Notes: generated by a model not told the origin, from the sequence alone. DNA of 64,000 bases from JAQBQB01 sp963757185 (GCA_963757185.1 CAVWQI010000003.1:321996-385995), one strand, 5' to 3'; shown: positions 57,367 to 64,000, numbered from the stretch's first letter. Program-made: numbers and translations.

Positions 57367-57465
57367 GCTAACGCGTTAGCTAAACTGCAAGGGAATTATA
57401 TAAGAGTTTGCGGCGCAGCCGCAAACAATCAATCGCTCCCTTGTCAGCTTCAGCGTTCGTCAGCC
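57367..57465 (-). repeat. attC site, reference copy
   Basis: Complete: GCTAACGCGTTAGCTAAAC, AAGGGAATTATATAAGAG, perfect 9-bp hairpin GTTTGCGGC/GCCGCAAAC with a GCA loop, TTGTCAGCTTCAGCGTTCGTC. The inner arm on the right has two bases unmatched on the left. Confidence 0.9.
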
Positions 57466-57489
57466 CGCAGCCACAGCCAAGCGTGCCGA

Positions 57490-58050
57490 TCACCACCAGA
57501 CGTCCACGGTGAGCGCGAACGCATTGTATCGTACAAGTGTCGGTCCGAGCGTGCCAAACATGCTAAGCCCTGCTCCCAGCCCCGAAAAATCGGCGTGCGC
57601 TTCAGTGGTGTACTCGGGCGCGGTTGCGCGAGGACGGGTTATGATCCCGCAGGGGCCGTCGCAGGACCGCCACGAGGCGACGCTTCCAATCCCGACGGCC
57701 GCGAGGAGAAAGGCACGCTTTCCAGGAGTACGGGCGCCAACGAGAAACGCGCGATCGCTCCGTTGTTCGCCGATGAACTCACCCACGCGCGCGACACGCG
57801 CTCCCAGCGTAACAGCGTCCCGCGAATACCAAAGCGAAGCGATTCCCGCGACGGATCCGGAGGGCCACGTGCCGAGGCCAAAGCCACCAGTGATCCACAG
57901 CCGCCGGGGCGGCGGTCCTGGGGGGACTTGCGTTCGAGTTGAATCAGGTCCCGTCGCGTCGCTGGGAGGCCGCTGCGCTACAAGCTGCGGTGCGCTGAAA
58001 AGCGCCAGAATCGCGAGTCGAGCGGTTGCGCGATGTAAGACGAACGCCAC
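57490..58050 (-). CDS. Exported beta-rich protein
   Basis: A 186-residue protein from a GTG. A signal peptide ends SAPQLVAQ. The mature part has a Pro-rich start and then strand-turn alternation (ITGGFGLGTWPSGSVAGIASL; GARVARVGEFIG; GLGAGLSMFGTLGP), ending in WW. Resembles a small outer-membrane barrel. The attC flanking it is intact. Confidence 0.6.
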   Translation of the reverse strand: MAFVLHRATARLAILALFSAPQLVAQRPPSDATGPDSTRTQVPPGPPPRRLWITGGFGLGTWPSGSVAGIASLWYSRDAVTLGARVARVGEFIGEQRSDRAFLVGARTPGKRAFLLAAVGIGSVASWRSCDGPCGIITRPRATAPEYTTEAHADFSGLGAGLSMFGTLGPTLVRYNAFALTVDVWW

Positions 58051-58090
58051 GACTGTGCATCTCGGTGAAGGCTACTACGCCCTTTGTCGG

Positions 58091-58186
58091 GCTAACGCGT
58101 TGGCTAAGCTGCAAAGGAACATATAAGGATGCGCGCGCAGCGCGCATCCTCAATGGCTCCCTTGGCAGCTTCAGCGTTCGTTAGCC
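58091..58186 (-). repeat. attC site with alternative hairpin
   Basis: GCTAACGCGTTGGCTAAGCTG and CAGCTTCAGCGTTCGTTAGCC arms as usual, but the central hairpin is a different perfect inverted repeat (GGATGCGCGC/GCGCGCATCC). The outer structure is conserved while the terminal one varies, as attC sites do. Confidence 0.88.
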
Positions 58187-58386
58187 GGCTTGCGCGCGGC
58201 GGGCGGCATATGACTCCGGCGCAGTGAGCTATCCGCCGCGATGCGCCGCGCCAAAACCGCCGCCGCGCCGCCGACGGTCGATGCATCGATCGGCTCGAGG
58301 TGCTCCGGCTTGTTGCGTCCCCTGACTAGTAGCGGCTCGAGATGCACGCGGGCCGAGCGCTCGCTGGGGTGGAGTTCAAGGATCAC
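58171..58386 (-). CDS. Small protein read into attC
   Basis: A 71-residue frame from a GTG: ILELHPSERSARVHLEPLL and later VGGAAAVLARRIAADSSLRR, ending PANER at a TGA in the attC. The same frame is open upstream with protein-like sequence (KETILRVLQTE, IADVRELAREVGAG) right back to the TGA of the membrane gene at 58507, but has no ATG/GTG/TTG there. Either a second cistron with an unusual start or a 3' extension of the preceding gene. Confidence 0.45.
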   Translation of the reverse strand: MILELHPSERSARVHLEPLLVRGRNKPEHLEPIDASTVGGAAAVLARRIAADSSLRRSHMPPAARKPANER

Positions 58387-58506
58387 TCCCGCACCTACCT
58401 CCCGGGCGAGCTCGCGGACATCTGCGATCGTCCAAACCGACGGCGGTTCTGTTTGGAGGACTCTCAGGATTGTTTCCTTCGGAACTACGGGATGCGTCCC
58501 GACGAA

Positions 58507-58896
58507 TCAGCGGCGCATGACCTCGATGCTTCCGCCGAAGATCGCGCCGAGCACGATCAGGCCGGCCGTCAGCGCGGCGAGAACGGCGATGGCGCTTACG
58601 GTAATTCCAGCAATGCGTTGCCCACGAGGTTGAAGCCATCGCCCGCCGAAGGACGGCTGGACTGCTGCCGCGTAGGACCCGAATGCCGCCACGATCAGGC
58701 TCATCAACGCGACGAACGTTCCGCGACCCAGGGATATTGGTATGATCGTGCCCAGCGTCCCGAGCACAACGCATTGGGCGATGGTGCGTCCGCTCATGTG
58801 CCGGGCGCGCGACCGCCAGAGCGCCGCGAAGTGTTTGATCGGCGAGTGGCGACGAGTCGAGGTGATGCTGCGAAACCATGACAACCTGCCAGGCAA
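58507..58896 (-). CDS. Small integral membrane protein
   Basis: A 129-residue frame from a TTG, or 96 residues from the ATG at 58797. Membrane segments: QCVVLGTLGTIIPISL, FVALMSLIVAAFGSYAAAV, ITVSAIAVLAALTAGLIVLGAIFG. Ends MRR. The shorter start fits a membrane protein better. No family. Confidence 0.55.
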   Translation of the reverse strand: MPGRLSWFRSITSTRRHSPIKHFAALWRSRARHMSGRTIAQCVVLGTLGTIIPISLGRGTFVALMSLIVAAFGSYAAAVQPSFGGRWLQPRGQRIAGITVSAIAVLAALTAGLIVLGAIFGGSIEVMRR

Positions 58897-58922
58897 AGAA
58901 CGAACACCATACGACCGTGGCG

Positions 58923-58953
58923 AGCTAACGCGTCAGCTTCGGCGTTCGTTAGG
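58923..58953 (-). repeat. Short attC-like palindrome
   Basis: GCTAACGCGTCAGCTTCGGC and GCGTTCGTTAGGC join directly without the middle section. Both outer boxes are intact, so recombination function is not excluded. Confidence 0.6.
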
Positions 58954-58983
58954 CAGCAGGCCCGCATCGACTCGCCCGGTTAC

Positions 58984-59418
58984 CTAACCCACGTCCTTAG
59001 TCATGAGCGGGGCTGCGTGGCTACTGCCCGGCGCGTCGACGCGGCCAAACCCGCAACTCTCGTAGAATCCGATGGCGTCGGCGTCGACGTTTGATTCGAT
59101 TCGCGTGCAGTGCTGTTCTCGCGCAAACTGCTCCGCTGCCTCCAGCAGCTGTCGGCCATACCCGCGGCGCTGAAGGTCTTCGCGGATCGCCACCCGACGA
59201 AAGATTGCTCGGGCGCCGTCGACATCGATTCTGATTGTGCCGACAGGCGAATCCGCGGCCCAAAGCAAGAGTGGGTGATGACCGGGGCGGGTCTCATCGG
59301 GATGGTGCTCATCGTAGGCGGCGCCGTTGCCGCGGAGCTCGAAAAGCACGCGCCTTCGGATAGCATGGTAAGCGGCCCAGTCTTGATCTGTCGTCGGCGC
59401 CTTGAGTACGACCTGCAT
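58984..59418 (-). CDS. GNAT-family N-acetyltransferase (cassette)
   Basis: The ATG at 59418 gives 144 residues; the frame is also open back through the attC, where it would read AANSYMIS, which is repeat DNA, not protein. The GNAT core is clear: VGTIRIDVDGARAIFRRVAI, LQRRGYGRQLLEAAEQFAR and IGFYESCGFGRV. Acceptor unknown; GNATs are among the commonest cassette products. Confidence 0.88.
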   Translation of the reverse strand: MQVVLKAPTTDQDWAAYHAIRRRVLFELRGNGAAYDEHHPDETRPGHHPLLLWAADSPVGTIRIDVDGARAIFRRVAIREDLQRRGYGRQLLEAAEQFAREQHCTRIESNVDADAIGFYESCGFGRVDAPGSSHAAPLMTKDVG

Positions 59419-59439
59419 AACCCCGTAACCAGGATGTCT

Positions 59440-59496
59440 GCCTAGCGCGTTAGCTAAGCTGGAAATCATATAAGAGTTTGCGGCGCAGCCGCAAAC
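59440..59496 (-). repeat. attC left part, interrupted
   Basis: GCCTAGCGCGTTAGCTAAGC, ATCATATAAGAG and the full GTTTGCGGC/GCCGCAAAC hairpin are present, but the right arm is missing. Unrelated DNA and an insertion-sequence remnant follow. Confidence 0.75.
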
Positions 59497-59572
59497 ACGT
59501 CCGCGCAATCCAACGCTCTATCTGCTCGGAGTTCATGTCGGAGGTTCGTGATGGCGGTGGCTACCTAACGCC

Positions 59573-60302
59573 TGAGCTCAGATGTCGCCACCACACCTGA
59601 TTCGGGCCGTCTACGCACGAGCCGCAACAGAGGACTAGGGATGACGAGCAACAGATCATGTATGCTTCGCCTTCGCGCGATAGCCGCGCACTGCTTAGGC
59701 GCGCAACCCCGCCGCGCGCATGAGCCGCGCGACGCGCCGCCGACTGACGTCCCACCCCCCGCGTCTGCATCGCCTGATATAGCGTGTGCTGCCGTATCGC
59801 TCGCGATGGCGTGCAAGAGCCTCTCGATCTCGTCGAGCGAGCACCCGGTCCTGCTCCGCCTGCGCCCTGACGCCGCGCCGCCGATAGGCATAGAACCCGG
59901 CGAGCCGTGACGGCATACCGCCGACAGAGCGCGCTCACGCCCGAACTGCGGCGCTCGCGTCTCGATGAAGGCGAAGGCGTCGCCCTTCGAGCGGACCAGA
60001 ACCGGATGGCTTTTTTTAAGAGGTCGTCCTCCTCTTTGAGCACCGCGTACTCGCGCTCGAGCTGCTGCAGTCTGCGCGATCTCGCGCGAGCGGTCCCGGG
60101 TGGCGGTGCTGGAGTTCGTCCGCGTTAGCCGACCGTCGCGCGCGTCCTTCCGCCACTTCGACAACATGAACGGATGGATCGCCAGCGCCGACGGCGACGG
60201 TCTGCACTGTATCCCCGGCTCTATCAATCGACGCCGTGACCTTGAACTCGTCTGTACCGCGACTGTGCGTGGTCCAGATCTGTGGCATCCTGACATCAGC
60301 TC
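59573..60302 (-). mobile_element. Decayed IS3-family insertion sequence
   Basis: On the minus strand one frame (60015-60288 region) has the OrfA-like GTDEFKVTAS and another has LAIHPFMLSKWRKDARDG, an OrfA helix-turn-helix. Further on (59695-59916) an OrfB N-terminus reads EALARHRERYGSTRYIRR and VSRRRVARLMRAAGLRA, then ends early; no DDE catalytic core is left. Frames are broken throughout. Imperfect terminal similarity (GAGCT(C)AGATGTC at the left, and its reverse at about 60290-60302) marks likely ends. Confidence 0.7.
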
Positions 60303-60319
60303 GTATGAAGTGTAAAAAG

Positions 60320-60347
60320 GGGCTGTCAGTTGCAGCGTTCGTTAGCC
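60320..60347 (-). repeat. attC right arm beyond the IS remnant
   Basis: GGGCTGTCAGTTGCAGCGTT, then CGTTAGCC is a right arm with intact outer core. It pairs with the left fragments at 59440-59496 or at 59567 (CCTAACGCC) across the inserted element. The DUF998-like gene takes its TAA from the core. Confidence 0.7.
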
Positions 60348-61046
60348 TGCGCGCGCCACGGAGCCAGCGCTGGCTTGTTCTCTCCTTGCTCGCTCAATCT
60401 CACCGACGGCGATCAGCAACGATGCGATAACGACGACGGTCGCAGCTTTCTGGGCAATCACTTGCACCAACAGTCCATCAGGCTGGGCGACGCTCGGTCC
60501 CCAGCTCAGAAGAGTCGCATACGCTCCGAGCAGGAGCGCCGCGCCGAACCAAGCGAGTGCAGCTCGCCGACGCAACCGAGCGTTGTGGCGCGAAGCGAAA
60601 CCAAGGAAGAGGGCGACTGCGGGGGCAATGCGCCACGCCCATTGCGTGAAGCCGACGTGAAGAATCATCAGCCGATTCTCCGGCGTCACTGCGACTCCCG
60701 CAAATGCGACACATACTGCGAGGAGCGCAACGGCGGCCAATCGCGCCCAGCGGCGGCTCTCGGCATCAAGGGCCAGAAACCGCGCGATGACTCCGACGAC
60801 GCTTCCCAGGCCGACGACGAGTAGCAGCAGGCTGACCACGAAGAAGGCGGCACCGAGTCGATTCGGCTCATGATTGTACGCGACTGTCATCCCGAGGTCG
60901 CTGAGAAAGTTGCGTGACAGCGAGTAGCCGGGCGTAGTCGTGTCGAGCGCCGTACCCCCGGGGTAGCGAAACGCGGCAGCGACGGCGATCGCGGCCGCTG
61001 CTGTGACCGTCCACTGAGCACGTCGCGCGAGGTTGAACGAAAGCAC
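60342..61046 (-). CDS. DUF998-like integral membrane protein
   Basis: A 234-residue protein from a GTG with about six membrane segments. FRYPGGTALD, then YSLSRNFLSDLGMTVAYN, is the DUF998 pattern. Later segments: LLLLVVGLGSVVGVIARFL, RLAAVALLAVCVAFAGVAV, VALFLGFAS and VVVIASLLIAV. It shares its cassette with the dehydrogenase upstream, with 43 bases between them and no attC. Confidence 0.78.
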   Translation of the reverse strand: MLSFNLARRAQWTVTAAAAIAVAAAFRYPGGTALDTTTPGYSLSRNFLSDLGMTVAYNHEPNRLGAAFFVVSLLLLVVGLGSVVGVIARFLALDAESRRWARLAAVALLAVCVAFAGVAVTPENRLMILHVGFTQWAWRIAPAVALFLGFASRHNARLRRRAALAWFGAALLLGAYATLLSWGPSVAQPDGLLVQVIAQKAATVVVIASLLIAVGEIERARREQASAGSVARAG

Positions 61047-61089
61047 GAATTCTCCAGAATAATCTGTCGCAGGGGCGACGACCGACCCG

Positions 61090-61800
61090 TCAGAGTCTCG
61101 CCCACACCACGTCCGGTACGATCCGCATCAACCAAGCGATGAGCCGCCAACGCCTGGTGACATACGCATGCCTTCTCCGCCCGCGGATCGCCGCAGCGAT
61201 TTGTCCGGCGGCTGTCTCCGGTGAGGCAAGCCAGAAGTCACCACCGGCCATCCGGGTGTTTACGAATCCGGGCTGCACCTCGGTGACGGCGATCGGGAGC
61301 CTCAGCTTGGCGAAGCGATAACGCACTCCCTGTAGGTAGCGCGACACGAAGGCCTTGGACGCTGAGTAGGCTGGTGCTCGCGCGAAACCTCGAAGCGCGG
61401 CCAGCGAGGAAATTCCGACGAGCTGACCTGAACCCCGCTCTTGCAGGTGCGCCACAGCGACATTGACCATGCCGGCGAAGCCAAGAACGTTCACCGCGAT
61501 CGTATCTCTTTCAGATTCCCACGCGAGTCCGGGGTTCTCGGATCCGGTTCCGGCGCTGATGACGAAGAGTTCAACATCTACCAGCTCATCGATGAGTTCC
61601 TGCAAGAGCGGCATAGCGCGCTCCGGCTGAGCCACATCCATCGTCTTGATGAGGCAGGGCCCGGGCAGATCGGCGCGAAGCTGATTCAGGAGGTCGCTGC
61701 GACGCGCGGCGACGCCGACTCGATAACCGTCGCGTGACAGGCTGATCGCCAGCGCTCGACCGATGCCGGATGAACCTCCGATGATGACGGCAGTCCTCAT
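61090..61800 (-). CDS. Short-chain dehydrogenase/reductase
   Basis: A 236-residue NAD(P)-binding oxidoreductase. The cofactor loop IIGGSSGIGRAL is at the N-terminus, then ISAGTG, NVLGFAGMVNVAV, GISSLAA, and the catalytic Tyr/Lys in PAYSASKAFVSRYL, with VTEVQPGFVNT after it. The C-terminus ends in a membrane-like or amphipathic helix (RLIAWLMRIVPDVV). Substrate unknown. Confidence 0.93.
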   Translation of the reverse strand: MRTAVIIGGSSGIGRALAISLSRDGYRVGVAARRSDLLNQLRADLPGPCLIKTMDVAQPERAMPLLQELIDELVDVELFVISAGTGSENPGLAWESERDTIAVNVLGFAGMVNVAVAHLQERGSGQLVGISSLAALRGFARAPAYSASKAFVSRYLQGVRYRFAKLRLPIAVTEVQPGFVNTRMAGGDFWLASPETAAGQIAAAIRGRRRHAYVTRRWRLIAWLMRIVPDVVWARL

Positions 61801-61849
61801 TCATTCTCTCGGTCGAGTGCCGTCCCTCGGCGATGATGCTGGTCGGCGG

Positions 61850-61949
61850 GCTAACGCGTTAGCTAAGCTGCAAAGGATCCAAATAAGAGTGCGACCGTCA
61901 GGCCGCGCGTTCAATAGCGATCCTTTGTCAGCTTCAGCGTTCGTTAGAT
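61850..61949 (-). repeat. attC site with altered middle
   Basis: GCTAACGCGTTAGCTAAGCTG, AAAGGATCCAAATAAGAG, a weaker central palindrome, and GATCCTTTGTCAGCTTCAGC, then GTTCGTTAG. Arms and core boxes are intact. Confidence 0.88.
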
Positions 61950-62183
61950 AGCCGCTCAGAGATCTGAAACGGTTCAGTGCGGCGATGTCGAGGGTCATTC
62001 CCAGATCTGCGACGAAGTCGCGTACGCGAGCCGGTTAGCGCAAGAGTGAGCAGTTGCAGCGGCCATGCGACGCCGTGTTGGACCAGAAACCGGTGGCGAT
62101 CGGTGGCGGGGTAACTACGTCATGCGACGTATTCGCCAGTACGCCACGGCGACGTAGTCTTCCAGGATTATTTTGGGGGACGC

Positions 62184-62912
62184 GTGCGCGCTTCGAACCG
62201 ATCGGGAATCGCTCGACTGGCACTGGCGTGTCTCATTTCGGTGCCAGGCGTGCTCATTGCCCAGGCCGACTCGACGGCCGCAGCTCACACCGCGCAGGCT
62301 GCTGCGCAGCACATCGCTCAGCGCACGACGTGTTTTCGGGCTCGACCACTCGCCATGTGCCGTGCCTGGATTCCGTTCGCGATCACCACCGTGGTCCGCC
62401 TCGGCCACATTTCGCACGCGGTCGATTCGCCGTTCGGCTATGCACCTGGCGATGAGATCGACTTCCGCGATTTTGGGGCGGTCGACGTCGGCTACATGCT
62501 CAACCGGGACAGCAGCGACGCGATCGGAGGGTTGATCGAAGCGGGCACTGGCGGCTTCGACAAGCGCCTTGCGCTGAAGGCGAGGGGCCAGCGTTGGCTT
62601 TCGCCGTCCTGGACCGTCAGCGCCTCGGTCGGCCTGCTCAGTGCGCAGCAGCAGGCCGTGGCGGCGGACCGTACGACGCACGCGTATGGTGCGACGGCCG
62701 ATGTCGGAGTCGACTTCGAGGACCAAGTGGGCGTCGTCGTAACGGGTGATGTCACCCGCCAATCGGCCCATCAGGCTGCCGCACTCCGCGTGGGCATTCG
62801 CGGCGGTTCCTACACGGCACTCTGGGAAGCCGCGTTCTTTGCCTTCGTCGACATCACCATCATTTCGCCGCTGGTCCACGGCCATCCGTCAAATGTTGCT
62901 CCGATCCCATGA
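62184..62912 (+). CDS. Exported protein in reverse orientation (cassette)
   Basis: A 242-residue protein from a GTG preceded by a GGGGGA stretch. A signal peptide is visible (LALACLISVPGVLIAQ). The mature protein is beta-rich (DSPFGYAPGDEIDFRDFG; VDVGYMLNRDSSD; WTVSASVGLLSAQ; DVTRQSAHQAAALRVGI), like an outer-membrane barrel. The only cassette gene read rightward here, opposite to its attC, so it needs its own promoter in the 234-base upstream gap, where I cannot name one. Confidence 0.65.
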   Translation: MRASNRSGIARLALACLISVPGVLIAQADSTAAAHTAQAAAQHIAQRTTCFRARPLAMCRAWIPFAITTVVRLGHISHAVDSPFGYAPGDEIDFRDFGAVDVGYMLNRDSSDAIGGLIEAGTGGFDKRLALKARGQRWLSPSWTVSASVGLLSAQQQAVAADRTTHAYGATADVGVDFEDQVGVVVTGDVTRQSAHQAAALRVGIRGGSYTALWEAAFFAFVDITIISPLVHGHPSNVAPIP

Positions 62913-62979
62913 TGCGAAGATGAGCGGTCGAACGGCTGAAGGACAAACCGGCGAGGCGCGCCTCTGTAGCGGAGGAGAG

Positions 62980-63077
62980 ACTAACGCGTTAGCTAAGCTG
63001 CAAAGGGATCATATAAGAGTTTGCCGCGCAGCGGCAAACAATCAATAGCCCTTTGTCAGGTTCAGCGTTCGTTAAGC
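62980..63077 (-). repeat. attC site with compensatory hairpin change
   Basis: Arms as in the reference copy. The central hairpin reads GTTTGCCGC/GCGGCAAAC, both strands changed together relative to GTTTGCGGC/GCCGCAAAC, which keeps pairing. This covariation supports selection for the folded form. Confidence 0.9.
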
Positions 63078-63398
63078 GGCGGCGCGATCGAGATGGACCT
63101 GGCGCTGGTAGAGAAAGAGGGGCAAGCCGAGGGAAACGCCGACGACGCAAGTGGCGACTATTGGCATCCAGCGGCGCGTCAGTCCGATCCGCGTCCCCTC
63201 GATGAGTACGAACGCGGCCAGGGCGACGGCGGATAAGACGACGTCCATGCCAAAGAACGAGCTAACGCCGTTCGCGAAAAGATCTCGAACGAACTGATGC
63301 GGATTTGGGCCGTGCGCGACGACCCAGGGGAAGAAGAGTGAGTTGGGCACGAGCAGGCCAACGATGCAAAGGCCGAGGTAGATGTGACGTGGCTTCAT
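63072..63398 (-). CDS. DUF2834-like membrane protein
   Basis: The ATG at 63398 gives 108 residues with three membrane segments (HIYLGLCIVGLLVPNSLFF; GMDVVLSAVALAAFVLI; IVATCVVGVSLGLPLFLY). FVRDLFANGVSSFFGMDVVL matches the DUF2834 pattern. TAA stop is in the attC core. Function unknown. Confidence 0.8.
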   Translation of the reverse strand: MKPRHIYLGLCIVGLLVPNSLFFPWVVAHGPNPHQFVRDLFANGVSSFFGMDVVLSAVALAAFVLIEGTRIGLTRRWMPIVATCVVGVSLGLPLFLYQRQVHLDRAAA

Positions 63399-63428
63399 GG
63401 TGGCCTCTCGAAGGGGCATGTTAGTCCG

Positions 63429-63550
63429 CCTACCGCGTTAGCTACGCTGCAGGGCCAAGATGGGAAGATACCAAACAATTCATTCGTGATCTTGACGGGC
63501 GCCACGACCGGTGGAATGCCGGCACCTGTCAGCTTCAGCGTTCGTTAGAT
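63429..63550 (-). repeat. attC site, long variant
   Basis: CCTACCGCGTTAGCTACGCTG and CTGTCAGCTTCAGCGTTCG, then TTAG flank a 60-base middle unlike the others, with its own short inverted repeats. Outer boxes are largely conserved. Confidence 0.8.
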
Positions 63551-63556
63551 GGCCGC

Positions 63557-63976
63557 TCAGTGATGTGCGGGTGCGGGTCGCCGACGCAGATAGGTAAGGA
63601 AAACCTGGCAGGTCGCCCGATTGCCGACTTGGGCCGGGACGAACCGCCACTTGGGAAGGTCGGTGCGGATTTGCTCTAGCTCCCCGGCACCGACGGCCGA
63701 GACCAAGTAGAGGCTCTCCGGAATGACTCGCCCGGCCGAATCCACAACAAATTGCACTACGCTACCGCTACCTGCGGTGTCAGTCGGCGCTTCGGTCAGA
63801 GTGGAGTCGGATTGAAAGCGGGCGAGGTGCTCAACCTGGTAGTCGCGCAACGCTGCGCCGCCGCACTGTGTGAAGGCGATCGGGGCGTTCACGGGCTTTC
63901 GCAACTGCGCGCGAGCGGAGACAACAGGCACGATGAGCCCGAATGCGAGGCACAGATGTGTTAGCTGTCTTGTCAT
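63557..63976 (-). CDS. TonB-C-terminal-like exported protein (cassette)
   Basis: A 139-residue protein with a signal peptide ending VSARAQ. The C-terminal part (SGSVVQFVVDSAGRVIPESL, then WRFVPAQVGNRATCQVFLTY) matches the TonB energy-transducer C-terminal fold, like the protein at 54755. There is no membrane anchor beyond the signal and no proline-rich spacer. Possibly a secreted decoy or envelope protein; role unknown. Confidence 0.7.
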   Translation of the reverse strand: MTRQLTHLCLAFGLIVPVVSARAQLRKPVNAPIAFTQCGGAALRDYQVEHLARFQSDSTLTEAPTDTAGSGSVVQFVVDSAGRVIPESLYLVSAVGAGELEQIRTDLPKWRFVPAQVGNRATCQVFLTYLRRRPAPAHH

Positions 63977-63991
63977 CGGAACTGTATGGCC

Positions 63992-64000
63992 ATCTAACGC
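63992..64000 (-). repeat. Start of a further attC at the window edge
   Basis: The last bases read ATCTAACGC, the left end of another array repeat, cut by the window. This shows the cassette array continues to the right. Confidence 0.65.

Larger units (their letters stand above)
49619..64000 (-). mobile_element. Chromosomal integron cassette array (continues beyond window)
   Basis: About 14 kb in which small, mostly leftward genes alternate with related imperfect palindromes of about 100 bases that begin near GCTAACGCG and end near GCGTTCGTTAGCC. The ends match attC core boxes (RYYYAAC and GTTRRRY), inner arms pair with extra unpaired bases on one side only, and a central hairpin follows. The asymmetry places the R'/crossover end at the left of each site, matching the leftward genes. 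No integrase is present in the window, so intI and attI are predicted to the right of base 64000. Confidence 0.85.

Noticed and set aside
58507..58509. TGA of the cassette membrane gene as a second selenocysteine codon
   Set aside because: No Cys-type catalytic context and no suitable hairpin directly after it; the downstream frame more likely belongs to a separate or split gene.
58984..59508. Longer reading frame for the cassette acetyltransferase, and similar extensions with AANSYMI-type peptides
   Set aside because: The extra N-terminal residues are simply translated attC repeat; the real starts lie inside the cassettes.
49619..64000. Repeated palindromes as a CRISPR array or REP elements
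   Set aside because: Repeat units are about 100 bases, spaced irregularly by whole genes, have the attC outer boxes and one-sided unpaired bases, and lack short unique spacers.

Overview
The window is high-GC bacterial DNA. The gene content suggests Gemmatimonadota or a close relative: paired SusC/SusD transporters, a very long VPS10/BNR-type protein beside a tricorn-like protease, orphan MacB/FtsX-type permeases, carboxypeptidase-regulatory-domain proteins, and the order topA, trmFO, xerC, hslV, hslU, argF. This is inferred from protein character and gene order; no rRNA or marker phylogeny was possible.

Left region (about 1-22.7 kb, mostly core). The end of a beta-propeller-like protein is followed by aroC-aroK, a small DUF494/Smg-like gene and topA, which carries three single-base insertions. 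Next are an RCC1-repeat lipoprotein, a carboxypeptidase-regulatory protein and a leftward operon of two DUF4331-type proteins, a TPR lipoprotein, a HupE/UreJ-like protein and a DUF6702-like protein. A secreted unknown precedes a tight rightward operon trmFO-xerC-hslV-hslU-argF. That operon ends in a Bcp/PrxQ peroxiredoxin whose peroxidatic cysteine codon is an in-frame TGA, followed seven bases later by a strong hairpin. It is a candidate selenocysteine peroxiredoxin. A leftward overlapping VOC-ankyrin-GNAT operon follows.

Middle region (about 22.7-49.6 kb, accessory). A leftward SusC/SusD operon with its own terminator faces a rightward 1303-residue VPS10/BNR protein and a tricorn-like protease, which are separated by an 18-bp-stem hairpin. 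Then come a double-core hybrid histidine kinase, a run of small leftward genes (thioesterase, VOC, GNAT, DUF3224), a MacB/FtsX permease, an ankyrin protein, a DUF1801 protein, a methyltransferase-like protein, a DoxX-like membrane protein and a RibD/DHFR-fold reductase.

Right region (about 49.6-64 kb and beyond the edge). This is a chromosomal integron cassette array. Roughly 100-bp imperfect palindromes with matching terminal core boxes, asymmetric inner arms and a conserved central hairpin recur between small, mostly leftward genes. The repeats are attC sites. They are near-identical on the right and decayed on the left, so the integrase and attI are expected beyond base 64000. Cassette products are mainly small membrane or exported proteins, with two acetyltransferase or dehydrogenase enzymes, a zinc-ribbon protein, a ClpX-type zinc-finger protein and two TonB-C-terminal-like proteins. 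Several cassette genes take their stop codon from the attC core. One attC region is interrupted by a decayed IS3-type element, and one cassette carries a gene in reverse orientation.

Besides topA, a VOC gene and one cassette gene also appear frameshifted. Some of these may be sequencing or assembly errors.
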